This document shows, one piece after another, positions 9,308 to 19,253 of a stretch of 64,000 nt of DNA (its first letter is position 1; every line of letters begins with the position of its first letter). The notes under the pieces are model-generated. The model had not been told where the DNA came from, searched no databases, and was given only the letters and a program-made list of their open reading frames with translations. The stretch comes from Rhodospirillaceae bacterium (GTDB lineage: Bacteria; Pseudomonadota; Alphaproteobacteria; CACIAM-22H2). Made by a program: the position numbers and the translations under genes. The stretch lies in assembly GCA_022843945.1 (NCBI GenBank), contig JALHMR010000018.1, positions 1 to 64,000 of the forward strand, given 5' to 3'.

Positions 9308-10798
9308 ATGCTGACGATGCCCGCCCCCGACGATGCCGTGCTCGCCCGCCGCGCCGAGATCGTGGCGGCGTTGCGCGATATCGTGCCCGGCGAGGGCGTG
9401 ATCGACGCGGAAGAAGAACGCCGGGCCTACGAGACCGACGGCCTCTCGGCCTACCGCCAGCTGCCGATGGTCGTGGTGCTGCCCTCGACCGTGGAGCAGG
9501 TCTCCGCGGTGCTGCGCTATTGCCACGAGCAAAAGATAAAAGTGGTGCCGCGCGGCGCGGGGACCGGCCTGTCGGGCGGCGCCTTGCCGCTGGCCGACGG
9601 CGTGCTGCTCGGCCTGGGCAAGTTCAACCGCATCCTCGATATCGATTACGCGAACCGCTGCGTGGTCACCCAGCCCGGCGTCACCAATCTCGGCATCACC
9701 AACGCGGTGACCGCCGACGGCTTCTATTACGCGCCCGATCCCTCGAGCCAGATCGCCTGCTCGATCGGCGGCAACATCGCCGAGAATTCCGGCGGCGTGC
9801 ATTGCCTGAAATACGGCCTGACCACCAACAACGTGCTCGGCGTGCAGATGGTGCTGATCGACGGCACGGTGATCCGGGTCGGCGGCAAGCATCTCGACGC
9901 CGGCGGCTACGACCTGCTCGGCATCATCACCGGCTCCGAAGGGCTGCTTGGCGTGGTCACCGAGGTGACGGTGCGTATCCTGCGCAAGCCGGCCACGGCC
10001 CGCGCCGTGCTTGTCGGCTTTCCCACGCTCGAGGCCGGCGGCGACTGCGTCGCCGCGATCATCGGGGCGGGCATCATCCCGGGCGGCATGGAGATGATGG
10101 ACAGGCCGGCGATCCACGCCGCCGAAGCGTTCGTCAATGCCGGCTATCCGCTCGATGTCGAAGCCCTGCTGATCGTCGAGCTCGACGGGCCGGCGGTCGA
10201 GGTCGACGAGCTGATCGCCGCGGTGGGCGAGATCGCCACGCAGTGCGGGGCCGTCTATTCGCGCCTCAGCAAGTCGGAGGAGGAGCGGGCGCGCTTCTGG
10301 GCCGGGCGCAAGGCGGCTTTCCCGGCGGTCGGCCGCATCTCGCCCGATTATATGTGCATGGACGGCACGATCCCGAGGAAGCAGCTGCCCTTCGTGCTGG
10401 GCCGCATCACCGAACTCGGCGAGAAGCACGGGCTGCGCGTGGCCAACGTCTTCCACGCCGGCGACGGCAACCTGCATCCGCTGATCCTGTTCGATGCCAA
10501 CAAGCCGCAGGAACTGGCGGCGGCCGAGGCGCTGGGCGCGGATATCCTGCGGCTCTGCGTGCAGGTCGGCGGGGTGCTGACCGGTGAGCACGGGGTGGGC
10601 ATCGAGAAGCGCGACTTGATGGGCACGATGTTCTCGGAAGACGACCTCGCGCAGCAGCAGCGCCTCAAATGCGCCTTCGATCCCGACGGGCTGCTCAACC
10701 CCGGCAAGGTGTTTCCGGTGCTGCACCGCTGCGCCGAGCTCGGGCGCATGGTGGTGCGCGGTGGCGCCGTTCCCTTCCCCGACCTGCCGCGCTTCTGA
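9308..10798 (+). CDS. glcD: Glycolate oxidase subunit GlcD (FAD-linked)
   Basis: A 496-residue FAD-binding oxidase of the PCMH/vanillyl-alcohol oxidase fold. It has PRGAGTGLSGGALPL for FAD binding near residue 80, SIGGNIAENSGGVHCLKYG near 155, ITGSEGLLGVVTEVTVR near 210, and C-terminal HAGDGNLHP and LTGEHGVGIEKR, all typical of GlcD. It oxidises glycolate or D-lactate to the 2-keto acid with GlcE and GlcF. glcE and glcF follow on the same strand after a small opposite-strand gene. Confidence 0.92.
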   Translation: MLTMPAPDDAVLARRAEIVAALRDIVPGEGVIDAEEERRAYETDGLSAYRQLPMVVVLPSTVEQVSAVLRYCHEQKIKVVPRGAGTGLSGGALPLADGVLLGLGKFNRILDIDYANRCVVTQPGVTNLGITNAVTADGFYYAPDPSSQIACSIGGNIAENSGGVHCLKYGLTTNNVLGVQMVLIDGTVIRVGGKHLDAGGYDLLGIITGSEGLLGVVTEVTVRILRKPATARAVLVGFPTLEAGGDCVAAIIGAGIIPGGMEMMDRPAIHAAEAFVNAGYPLDVEALLIVELDGPAVEVDELIAAVGEIATQCGAVYSRLSKSEEERARFWAGRKAAFPAVGRISPDYMCMDGTIPRKQLPFVLGRITELGEKHGLRVANVFHAGDGNLHPLILFDANKPQELAAAEALGADILRLCVQVGGVLTGEHGVGIEKRDLMGTMFSEDDLAQQQRLKCAFDPDGLLNPGKVFPVLHRCAELGRMVVRGGAVPFPDLPRF

Positions 10799-10800
10799 AG

Positions 10801-11094
10801 CTAGGCGCGGGCCTCGGACGCATTGAGGCGGGCGCTGTCTTCCATCTCTTTTTCTTTTTGCTGAAGCTGGCGCAGGACGTAGGCGTATTTGACCGGCGGC
10901 ACCGGGCATTCGATCTTGCGCAGGTGCCGGTTCTCCGGCTCGACCTCCATCAGGATCTTCTTGGCGCCGTCGACCAGCTGCTTGTTGCGCTTGACGATCT
11001 CGGCGTTGGCCGTGTCGATCTGGGCCGCCTGCTCGAGGGTGAAGGTCTTCAGCTCCTCCTCGGTGGGGGCCTTGTAGTCTTCCAGGCACTTCAT
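10801..11094 (-). CDS. Small conserved hypothetical protein between glcD and glcE
   Basis: A 97-residue, highly charged, probably helical and soluble protein (KCLEDYKAPTEEELKTFTL, then LRQLQQKEKEMEDSARL). ATG at 11092-11094 has AGGGGAAG upstream on the minus strand; a longer start at 11142 is possible. It interrupts the glc operon in opposite orientation, ending 2 bp from the glcD stop. I do not recognise a function. Confidence 0.6.
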   Translation of the reverse strand: MKCLEDYKAPTEEELKTFTLEQAAQIDTANAEIVKRNKQLVDGAKKILMEVEPENRHLRKIECPVPPVKYAYVLRQLQQKEKEMEDSARLNASEARA

Positions 11095-11226
11095 GGCGCT
11101 TCCCCTGTGGGTTTGGCCCATTATTGATCTGTAAAGGTTCACGAATAGTTATCCACAAGGGCTTGACGGGAAACCGCCGGATGGGGCTAATAACCCCTTG
11201 AAGTTTCTCCTTAAAATCGACCCCCC

Positions 11227-12441
11227 ATGAACGACGTCCTGCGCCCGCAGACCCTGGACCAGCTGCGCGACACGGTGGCGGCGGCCGCCTCGAGCAGCAC
11301 GACGCTCGAGGTCGCCGGCCGCGGCTCCAAGCGCGGCTTCGGCCGGCCGGTGCAGGCGGCGCGGCTGCTCGACCTGTCGGCCTTCACGGGCGTGCGCGAA
11401 TACGAGCCCGCGGAGCTGGTGCTCACCGCCGGCGCCGCCACGCCGCTGGTCGAGATCGAAGCCTTGCTGGCGAGCAAAGGCCAGATGCTGGGCTTCGAGC
11501 CGCCGGATTTCGGGGCGTTGCTTGGTGCGGGAGAGGCGGGAAGCCTCGGCGGGGCCATCGCCGCCAACCTCGCAGGCCCGCGGCGCATCAAGCTCGGCGC
11601 GGCGCGCGACCACTTCCTCGGCGGGGTCTTCGTCGGCGGCAACGGCCTGCTGTTCAAGGCCGGCGGCAAGGTGGTCAAGAACGTCACCGGCTACGACCTG
11701 TGCAAGCTGATCGCCGGTTCCTTCGGCACGCTCGCCGCCATGGAGGAAGTGACCGTCAAGGTCCTGCCGGCGCCGGCCAAGCAGCGCACCGTGCTGCTCT
11801 TCGCCCTTAACACCGTCGAGGCGGTCGCCGCCCTGACGCAAGGCCTCAACTCCCCGCACGAGGTCTCGGGCGCGGCCTACCTGCCGGCCCCCGTGGCCGC
11901 GCGCTCGGGCGTGGATTATGTCAGGCGATCAGGGGCTTCGGTGACGGCGCTGCGCCTCGAGGGCACGGCGCTCTCGGTCGAGGCGCGCTGCAAGGCCCTG
12001 TGCGGGCAGCTCAGCCACCTGGCGGCGATCGAGGAGCTGCACTCGATGAACTCCGCCCGGCTGTGGCGCGAGATCCGCGACGTCGCCCCGCTGCTGCCCG
12101 ATCCGCACAAGACCCTGTGGCGCGTCTCGGTGCCGCCGACGACAGGCCCGACGATACTCGCACGGTTCCCGGAAGCCGAATTCTACGCCGACTGGGCCGG
12201 CGGACTCCTGTGGATGGCCGTGCAGGAAAAGGCCGAAGAGATCGCCACCGAGCTTCGCGCCGCCATCGCCGCCCAGGGAACCGGCCACGCCACCCTGGTG
12301 CGCGGCCCGCTACCGTTGCGGGCCGCCATCCCGGTTTTCCAGCCGCCCGATCCGGCGGTCGCCGCCTTGAGCCAGCGCATCAAGGACCAGTTCGACCCGG
12401 CGCGGATCCTCAATCCCGGCCGCATGTACGCCGGCGTCTAG
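11227..12441 (+). CDS. glcE: Glycolate oxidase subunit GlcE (FAD-binding)
   Basis: A 404-residue FAD-binding protein with VAGRGSKRGFGRPV near residue 35, SLGGAIAANLAGPRRIKLGA near 115 and GGKVVKNVTGYDLCKLIAGS near 150, the GlcE pattern. It ends with KDQFDPARILNPGRM, as do flavin oxidase partners. ATG 11227. GlcE transfers electrons between GlcD and GlcF in the membrane-associated glycolate oxidase. glcF starts 3 bp after its stop. Confidence 0.9.
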   Translation: MNDVLRPQTLDQLRDTVAAAASSSTTLEVAGRGSKRGFGRPVQAARLLDLSAFTGVREYEPAELVLTAGAATPLVEIEALLASKGQMLGFEPPDFGALLGAGEAGSLGGAIAANLAGPRRIKLGAARDHFLGGVFVGGNGLLFKAGGKVVKNVTGYDLCKLIAGSFGTLAAMEEVTVKVLPAPAKQRTVLLFALNTVEAVAALTQGLNSPHEVSGAAYLPAPVAARSGVDYVRRSGASVTALRLEGTALSVEARCKALCGQLSHLAAIEELHSMNSARLWREIRDVAPLLPDPHKTLWRVSVPPTTGPTILARFPEAEFYADWAGGLLWMAVQEKAEEIATELRAAIAAQGTGHATLVRGPLPLRAAIPVFQPPDPAVAALSQRIKDQFDPARILNPGRMYAGV

Positions 12442-12444
12442 ACC

Positions 12445-13734
12445 ATGCAGACCAACTTCACCGCCGCCCAGCTCGCTGATCCGGATACGCAGGTCTCCGA
12501 GACCATCCTGCGCAAATGCGTGCATTGCGGCTTCTGCACCGCTACCTGCCCGACCTACGTGCTGCTCGGCGACGAGCTCGATTCCCCGCGCGGCCGCATC
12601 TACCTGATCAAGGAGATGCTGGAGCAGGACCGCCCGGCGACCGCGCGCGACGCGCTGCATATTGACCGCTGCCTGTCCTGCCTGTCGTGCATGACCACCT
12701 GCCCGTCGGGGGTCCATTACATGCACCTGGTCGATCACGGCCGGGCGCATGTCGAGAAGACCTACCGCCGGCCGTTCCTCGACCGCGCCCTGCGGGCGCT
12801 GCTCGCCGCCGTGCTGCCGAGCCCGCTGCTGTTCCGGCTGTCGCTGGTCGGCGCCACGCTGGCGCGGCCCTTCGCCGGCCTGATGCCCAGGCGGCTCGCC
12901 GCCATGCTGCGCCTGGCGCCGGCCGCGCTGCCCAATCCCTCGGCGATGGACCGGCCGCAGGTCTTTCCGGCGCAAGGTCCGACCCGGCTGCGTGTGGCGC
13001 TGCTCACCGGCTGCGCCCAGCAGGTCATTGCCCCCGAGATCAACGAGGCCACGATCCGGCTGCTGACGCGCCTGGGCTGCGAGGTCGCCGTGGCGCCGGG
13101 CGCGGGCTGCTGCGGCGCGCTGGTGCATCATCTCGGCCGCACCGACCAGTCACATGTCGCGGCCGCCGCCAACATCCGGGCCTGGACGGCGCTGTGGAAC
13201 GGACGGGGGCCGGAGCGCGTGGTGATCAACGCCTCGGGCTGCGGCACCATGGTCAAGGATTACGGCCACCAGCTGCGCGACGATCCGGCGCTGGCCGAGG
13301 GCGCCGCCCGCATCGCCGCGGCGACGCGCGACATCAGCGAGGTCCTCAGCGAGCTGGGGTTGGGCGCCGTCAAGGCGCCCGCACCGCTTACCGTCGCCTA
13401 TCACTCGGCCTGCTCGCTGCAGCACGGTCAGAAGATCACCGCCGAGCCGAAGGCGCTGCTGGCCGCCGCCGGCTTCACGGTCAAGGACATCCCGGAGGGG
13501 CATCTGTGCTGCGGCTCCGCCGGCACCTACAACCTGCTGCAGCCGGAGATCGCCATGGCGCTGCGTGACCGCAAGGTGGCCAATATCGCGCGCACCAATC
13601 CGGACGTGATCGCCGCCGGGAATGTCGGCTGCATCACCCAGATCGCCTCGGGCATCGGCGTGCCCGTCGTGCACACGGTGGAGCTGCTCGACTGGGCGAC
13701 CGGCGGGCCCAGACCAAAGGCGCTGGGCGGCTAA
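12445..13734 (+). CDS. glcF: Glycolate oxidase iron-sulfur subunit GlcF
   Basis: A 429-residue protein with two [4Fe-4S] ferredoxin motifs near the N-terminus (CVHCGFCTATCPTY and CLSCLSCMTTCPSG) and two CCG domains in the C-terminal half (GAGCCGALVHHLG and HLCCGSAGTYNLL). This is the GlcF arrangement, which passes electrons from glycolate oxidation to quinone. It is tightly coupled to glcE. Confidence 0.92.
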   Translation: MQTNFTAAQLADPDTQVSETILRKCVHCGFCTATCPTYVLLGDELDSPRGRIYLIKEMLEQDRPATARDALHIDRCLSCLSCMTTCPSGVHYMHLVDHGRAHVEKTYRRPFLDRALRALLAAVLPSPLLFRLSLVGATLARPFAGLMPRRLAAMLRLAPAALPNPSAMDRPQVFPAQGPTRLRVALLTGCAQQVIAPEINEATIRLLTRLGCEVAVAPGAGCCGALVHHLGRTDQSHVAAAANIRAWTALWNGRGPERVVINASGCGTMVKDYGHQLRDDPALAEGAARIAAATRDISEVLSELGLGAVKAPAPLTVAYHSACSLQHGQKITAEPKALLAAAGFTVKDIPEGHLCCGSAGTYNLLQPEIAMALRDRKVANIARTNPDVIAAGNVGCITQIASGIGVPVVHTVELLDWATGGPRPKALGG

Positions 13735-13748
13735 GGCTCCGGCAGGCG

Positions 13749-16700
13749 CTACGACTTCAGCCGGACGACGCTGCCGGTTCGCAGCACCAGCCCGGCTATG
13801 GCGTCGAGCAGCTGCCTGTCGGTGAACGGCTTGGGGACCACCGGCACATGCCGGAAGGAGCTCGGCACGCCGTCCCTTCCATAGCCGGTGACGAACACGA
13901 ACGGGACGTTGCGCCGGGTGAGGGCGGCGGCAATCTCGCCCACCGGCCGCCCGTGCAGATTGGCATCGAGCAGCGCCCCGTCGAACTCCGCGTTCTCGAT
14001 GACCTGCAGCGCCTCGCGTTCCGTGCCGACCGGATCCGCCACTTCCGCGCCCGCCGTCTCGAGGCTGCTGACGAGGTTGAGGGCGATGAAGGGCTCGTCT
14101 TCGATGACCAGGAAGCGCAGGCCGGCGAGCAGCGGGCGCACCTTGGTTGCGGCCACGCTGTCCTGTCCTGTCGCGCTGGTGACGAGCTGCGGCGCGGAAA
14201 TTTGCGGGGCCGCAGCTGCTTGGGACAGCGGCAGTATGATCTGCCAGGTCACGCCGTCGCCCTCGCAGAGCATATGCGCGCTGCCGCCGTTGCTCCTGGC
14301 GCTCTGCTCGATGAGCGTCGAGCCGAAGCCGCGTGCGACGGGCGCGCTGACCGGCGGTCCGCCGCGCTCCACCCATTGCAGCTGGAGGACGCCGTCCTTG
14401 ACCGACCAGTTGACCGCCACCCATCCCGTGCTGGCCGATAGCGACCCGTATTTCGTCGAATTCGTCCCGAGCTCGTGGAGCATCAGGGCGACGTGCAGCG
14501 CCATTTCCGGTTCCAGGCGTACAGCCGGGCCCCAGGCGGTCAGCCTTGTCTCGTCCATCGGGCCCTGCAGAAGCTGATCCTTGATCAGCTCCCGCAGATC
14601 GGCGCCCTGCCAGGTGCCTTCCGTCAGAAGGGCATGGACGCGGGACAGCGACTGGATGCGGCCTGAGAAGCGCAAGGCGAAGTCGGCCGGCTCCCGGGTC
14701 GTGCGCAAGGTCTGCTGCACGATCGCCTGCACGGTCGCCAGCGTGTTCTTGACGCGATGGTTGAGCTCGCCGAGCAGCAGTTGCCGGGTGGCCTCCGCCT
14801 GCTTGCGCTGGCTGATGTCGCGGGCGATCTTCGAGGCGCCCACCACCGTGCCGGCGGCGTTACGCACCGGTGAAACGGTCAGCGAAATGTCGATCAGCTT
14901 GCCGTCCTTGCGGCGGCGAACGGTCTCGTAGTGCTCGATGCGCTCGCCGCGCCGGATCCGTCCCAGGATGCCGGGCTCCTCGTTCAGGCGATCCGGCGGG
15001 ATCAGGATCGAAATCGACTTGCCGATCACGTCTTCCGCCGTATAGCCGAACAGGCGTTCCGCGGCCTGATTCCAGCTGACGATCGTGCCGGTGAGATCCT
15101 TGCTGACGATGGCGTCGTTTGACGATTCGACAATCGAGGCGAGCCGCTGGATGACGTGCTCCGCGCGCTTGCGGTCGCTGATATCCACCGTCAGACCGGC
15201 GTAGCCCAACAGCTCGCCGCCGGGCCCCAGGCGCGGGCGGGCCACCGAGCGCATTGAGCGGTATTCGCCGTCGTGCCGCCGGAAACGAAACTCCGCTTCG
15301 TAGGCGGCGCACTGTTCCGTCGCCCGCTGATGGGCGGCGAGATAATCGGCCTGGTCGTCCGGGTGCACGAACTGGACCCAGCCGGAGCCGCGTACGTCGG
15401 CCATGCCGGTGCCGACGAATTCGAGGTATTCCCGGTTGACGTACTCGCAACCGGTCGGGCCGGTCACCCACATGAGCGCCGGGGCGCTATCGGCAAGAAT
15501 GCGGAAGCGCGCCTCGGATTCGGCAATCGCGCGGCGCGTCGCCTCGGTCGCCTCGCGGCGGAGGTTCGCCATCCTGAGATGCGATTCGACGCGGACCAGA
15601 AGCTCGCGCGCGCTGAACGGCTTGCTCACATAGTCGTCGGCGCCGGCCTGCATGCCCTCGATGCGGGCTTCTTCACCGGCCCGGGCTGAAAGGAGGATGA
15701 CTGGCGTCGTCGAGAGCGCCGGGTCGGCGCGCAATTCGCGCAGCAGCCCGAACCCGTCCAGCCTCGGCATCATGACGTCGCTCAGCACCAGGTCGGGCTT
15801 GCCCAGCCGGGCGGCGCGAAGGGCAGCGAGGCCATCGGCTGCGGTCTCTACCTCATAGCCGTTCTGCGCCAGAAGCCGGCGCAGGTAGTCGCGCAGGTCG
15901 GCGTTGTCATCCACGACCAGAAGGCGCGGAGTGTCGACGCGAGCCGCCGGGGAAAGGCCGTGCATATCGGTGGTCGGATCGGAGAACAGGCCGGCGGGCG
16001 CGGCCTCCGCATCCGGCAGCCAGCGCAACGCCTCCTCGACAAAGGCCTCGCTGCGCAAGCCGGTCGAGGCAAGAGCGCGGGCGGCCTCGATGCGGCTGGC
16101 CGGCAGATGCGCCTTGCCCAAGGGCAGGGAGACGACAAAGCGGCTGCCGCGGTCGATCTCGCTTTCGACGCGCACCGTGCCGCCGTGCAGCTTGACCAGC
16201 TCCTGCACCAGCGCGAGTCCGATGCCGCTGCCTTCATAAGAGCGTCCGCGCGCGCCCCTGACCCGGTAGAACCGTTCGAACAGGTGGGGAATCTCGGGAA
16301 CCGGGATGCCGGTTCCGGTATCCCGCACCGTCAGCTCGACGTTCGGGCCGGCCCGTCGCAGCTCGACGCCGATCTCGCCCTCGAAGGTGAACTTGAAGGC
16401 GTTCGAGATGAGATTGAGAACGATCTTCTCCCACATCTCGCGATCGACGTAGACCGGCTCCGCGATTGCCGGGCAGTCGATGGCCAGCTTCATGCCCGCG
16501 CGCTCGATGGCGGAGCGGAACACGCTGGCGAGCTCCGACGTCACGCCCGCCAAGTCGACGGGCTCGTAGGAGGCATCGACGCGGCCGGCCTCGATGCGCG
16601 AGAAATCCAGCAGCGTGTTGACGAGCTTGAGCAGGCGCAGCGAATTGCGATGGGCGAGTTCCAGGCGCTCGCGCTCCGCGGCGGGCAGGCCGGCAGACCC

Positions 16701-17834
16701 GGCCAACACGTCTTCGAGCGGTCCCATCATCAGGGTGAGCGGCGTGCGGAACTCGTGGCTGACATTGGAGAAGAATGCCGTCTTGGCGCGGTCGATCTCG
16801 GCCAGCGCCTCGGCGCGCTTGCGCTCTTCCTCGTAGGCGCGCGCGTTGGCGATGGAGGTGCCGATGTGCCCGGCCACCAGATCGAGGAAACTGCGGTAAT
16901 CGGCATCGATCACCCGGCGCGGGCTGAGACCGCAGACCAGGAAACCCGTGGCACCGCTCTGGCCGGGTGTGGCGATCGGCACGATCGCCGCGCTTTCGGT
17001 CGCTTCGGGCCATTGGCCGCCCGGCAGGGCGCCGAACCCGGGCGGAATATCGGAGACCAGCTCGGCGGTCCCGCTGCTGAGCGCGCGCCGCAGCGGCCAG
17101 GTCGATGGCACATCCGACCCGTCGCCCAGGTCGATGCGGTCAGGAGCCGCCGCGCTGCCGCGCTCCAACCCGGCGGCGGCCGTCAGGGTCGCCGTCCGGT
17201 GCTCGTCGTCGAGCAGGTAGATGAGGGCGAACGGGATGTCGGCCTGGTTCTCGCCGAGAGTGCGGGCAGCGATTTCACAGGCGCCCTCGACCTTCGTCTC
17301 CACGGCCATGCGGCTGAGATCGCGCAAGGTGCGCAGCCGCCGCTCGCCGATGACCTGGCCGGTGGTCTCGTAACAGGCGCAGAAGATGCCCGGCACGCTT
17401 CCGTCATCGTCGCGGACCGGGCTGTAGGAAAAGGTGAAATAGGTTTCCTCGCGAGGCCGGTTGCGGTCCATGACCAGCAACAGGTTCTCCGACCAGGTGG
17501 CTTCGCCGGTGGCGAACACGCCGTCGAGCATCGGGCCAACGATGTGCCAGATATCGCTCCAGCACTCGCGGCCCGATTTTCCCAGCCAGCCGGGATGCTT
17601 CTTCACACCCAGGATGGGGACGTAGCCGTCGTTGTAGAACATCGTGTAGGCGGGATTGCCCCACCAGATGACAATGGGGTAGCGCGAGCCCAGGCAGATG
17701 CTGACCGTCGTCTTCAGGCTCTGGGGCCAGGTCTCGGGCAGGCCCACGGGGGTGCTCGCCCAGTCCAGCCCGCGCGTGCGTTCGCCCATTTCGCCGCCGC
17801 CGGCGAGAAACGACAGGTCTGTATCGGGCTTCAT
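13749..17834 (-). CDS. Large hybrid sensor kinase with two kinase cores and two receivers
   Basis: A 1,361-residue soluble protein. Order: PAS-like domain (1-150), GAF domain (~165-330), HisKA box SNVSHEFRTPLTLMMG near residue 356 with an HATPase (~400-570), receiver VVDDNADLRDYL near 636 with phospho-Asp in VLSDVMMPRLDG, two PAS domains (~780-1010), an HWE/HisKA_2 kinase core with GELNHRVKNTLATVQ near 1025, and a terminal receiver VIEDEPFIALNL near 1245. Both kinase types have plausible catalytic residues. It has no adjacent partner gene and ends 14 bp from the convergent glcF. Confidence 0.9.
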   Translation of the reverse strand: MKPDTDLSFLAGGGEMGERTRGLDWASTPVGLPETWPQSLKTTVSICLGSRYPIVIWWGNPAYTMFYNDGYVPILGVKKHPGWLGKSGRECWSDIWHIVGPMLDGVFATGEATWSENLLLVMDRNRPREETYFTFSYSPVRDDDGSVPGIFCACYETTGQVIGERRLRTLRDLSRMAVETKVEGACEIAARTLGENQADIPFALIYLLDDEHRTATLTAAAGLERGSAAAPDRIDLGDGSDVPSTWPLRRALSSGTAELVSDIPPGFGALPGGQWPEATESAAIVPIATPGQSGATGFLVCGLSPRRVIDADYRSFLDLVAGHIGTSIANARAYEEERKRAEALAEIDRAKTAFFSNVSHEFRTPLTLMMGPLEDVLAGSAGLPAAERERLELAHRNSLRLLKLVNTLLDFSRIEAGRVDASYEPVDLAGVTSELASVFRSAIERAGMKLAIDCPAIAEPVYVDREMWEKIVLNLISNAFKFTFEGEIGVELRRAGPNVELTVRDTGTGIPVPEIPHLFERFYRVRGARGRSYEGSGIGLALVQELVKLHGGTVRVESEIDRGSRFVVSLPLGKAHLPASRIEAARALASTGLRSEAFVEEALRWLPDAEAAPAGLFSDPTTDMHGLSPAARVDTPRLLVVDDNADLRDYLRRLLAQNGYEVETAADGLAALRAARLGKPDLVLSDVMMPRLDGFGLLRELRADPALSTTPVILLSARAGEEARIEGMQAGADDYVSKPFSARELLVRVESHLRMANLRREATEATRRAIAESEARFRILADSAPALMWVTGPTGCEYVNREYLEFVGTGMADVRGSGWVQFVHPDDQADYLAAHQRATEQCAAYEAEFRFRRHDGEYRSMRSVARPRLGPGGELLGYAGLTVDISDRKRAEHVIQRLASIVESSNDAIVSKDLTGTIVSWNQAAERLFGYTAEDVIGKSISILIPPDRLNEEPGILGRIRRGERIEHYETVRRRKDGKLIDISLTVSPVRNAAGTVVGASKIARDISQRKQAEATRQLLLGELNHRVKNTLATVQAIVQQTLRTTREPADFALRFSGRIQSLSRVHALLTEGTWQGADLRELIKDQLLQGPMDETRLTAWGPAVRLEPEMALHVALMLHELGTNSTKYGSLSASTGWVAVNWSVKDGVLQLQWVERGGPPVSAPVARGFGSTLIEQSARSNGGSAHMLCEGDGVTWQIILPLSQAAAAPQISAPQLVTSATGQDSVAATKVRPLLAGLRFLVIEDEPFIALNLVSSLETAGAEVADPVGTEREALQVIENAEFDGALLDANLHGRPVGEIAAALTRRNVPFVFVTGYGRDGVPSSFRHVPVVPKPFTDRQLLDAIAGLVLRTGSVVRLKS

Positions 17835-18046
17835 CGCGCAGACTCCGGGCGCGCAGGGCGCGCGATGCTCGTTTGTTCAGACCGAACCTTCTGACGGGGC
17901 TGCGGCGAGATACAGCGGGGTATTCATTTTCCGGTACGACGGCCCCGCTGCGCGGGCCGGCAGCACAGTAAGGATTTTGTCTCCCGCGGCCACTCAGGGG
18001 GAATCCCGAAATCGGCCCGGAAAACCCTGTAGGCGGGGCGCCGGTC

Positions 18047-19144
18047 TCAGCCTTGGGCCAATCCCCGCAGCAGGCCGCGGTTGATCTCGGCGGCGCGCTC
18101 CCAGACCAGCTTCTTCCAGTCGTCGGCATCGGGGTAGAGGGCGTGGCGGATCTCTTTCTTGATGGCGCGGCCCTGCGCGCTGTCGATCTCGCCATGCTTG
18201 TGCAGCCAGTTGTCGGCGCGCAGCGCCGTGAGGACGGCCGGCGGCTCCCAGGTCCCGTATTCCAGGGCAATGACATGCACCTGGGATTTCGGCAGGGCTT
18301 CGACCATGGCGGTCTGGTTCATGCCGAGGATCGGCTGCGAGGCCGAGGTGCCCAGGTCTGTCGAGGTGACCTCGTTGTTCAGCCAGGCCTGCAGGCGCTT
18401 GAAATTGTCGGTATTGGCCGGCAGGCCGTAGATCAGCTCGCCGTGTCCGTAGGGGCCGAGGCCGGTGTGATAGTCGACGACCGCGACGCGCGGCACCTTT
18501 GACAGGTAGCGGCGGAAAATGTCGACCAGCGTGCGGTTCGACCAGGTCGGCGCATGGCCGCCGAAGAAGATGCCGTGCGGGTCGCAGAACTGGCCGCCGA
18601 AGATGGCGACACGATAGGCAAGGTCGCCGTGCTTGGCCTTGTAGGCCTCCATCGCCCGGGTCGAGGCGGCGATCGAGGCCTCGGTCCATTCGCGCGGCGT
18701 TATCGTATCGGCCAGCGCCTCGTAGCCGGGATTGGCGGGTAGCGGGCGGGCGTGGTCGATGAAATTGCGATTGAGGTCGACGTTGTCCTCGGTGACCCGG
18801 CGGGTCCAGGCATAGCCGTGCGGGTTGATGGCATGGATCGCCAGCAGGGCGACGCCCGGGGGCAGCTCCTTGTGCAGGCCTTCCTCCAGCCAGGCGATCT
18901 GGCAGCCCGATCCGCAATAACCTTCGACGCCATGCGTGGCGGCGATGGTGACCAGGGCGGCGCGGGCGTCCGCGGGTCCGATCCACGCGACGTCGGTGAA
19001 GAGCTGCTCGCCGTGCGGTCCGCGCAAGGGATGCTGGATGGCTTCGAGCCGGGCCCCGGCCGCGGCGCTGGAAGCAAGAAAGGAGGCCCGGGCCTGGCGA
19101 TACTCTCCCGGAAAATGGCGGGCAACCGACATGAGGGGGTTCAT
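18047..19144 (-). CDS. DUF2817 / M14-carboxypeptidase-like protein
   Basis: A 365-residue soluble protein. THGVEGYCGSG, AINPHGYAWTRRVTEDNVDLNRNF and VVDYHTGLGPYGHGELI match the DUF2817 family, which resembles zinc M14 peptidases (HxxE, then the RN and H motifs). The open frame extends to 19255, but ATG at 19142-19144 leads into the conserved region. No signal peptide is seen. The substrate is unknown. The gene is divergent from the TPR lipoprotein-like gene. Confidence 0.8.
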   Translation of the reverse strand: MNPLMSVARHFPGEYRQARASFLASSAAAGARLEAIQHPLRGPHGEQLFTDVAWIGPADARAALVTIAATHGVEGYCGSGCQIAWLEEGLHKELPPGVALLAIHAINPHGYAWTRRVTEDNVDLNRNFIDHARPLPANPGYEALADTITPREWTEASIAASTRAMEAYKAKHGDLAYRVAIFGGQFCDPHGIFFGGHAPTWSNRTLVDIFRRYLSKVPRVAVVDYHTGLGPYGHGELIYGLPANTDNFKRLQAWLNNEVTSTDLGTSASQPILGMNQTAMVEALPKSQVHVIALEYGTWEPPAVLTALRADNWLHKHGEIDSAQGRAIKKEIRHALYPDADDWKKLVWERAAEINRGLLRGLAQG

Positions 19145-19253
19145 CCGTCTGGAAGTTAACGCAGCACTTGTGCCGGCGCCGGGCTGTCCTGTCCAGCCCG
19201 GGGCGGCGCCGCGCGATGCTTCACAGCGGCGGGGCGCCGACGCATACTTGGGC

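Noticed and set aside
11149-11157. A perfect DnaA-box-like TTATCCACA upstream of glcE, suggesting an origin
   Set aside because: It is a single box with no cluster, no A/T-rich unwinding region and no replication genes nearby.
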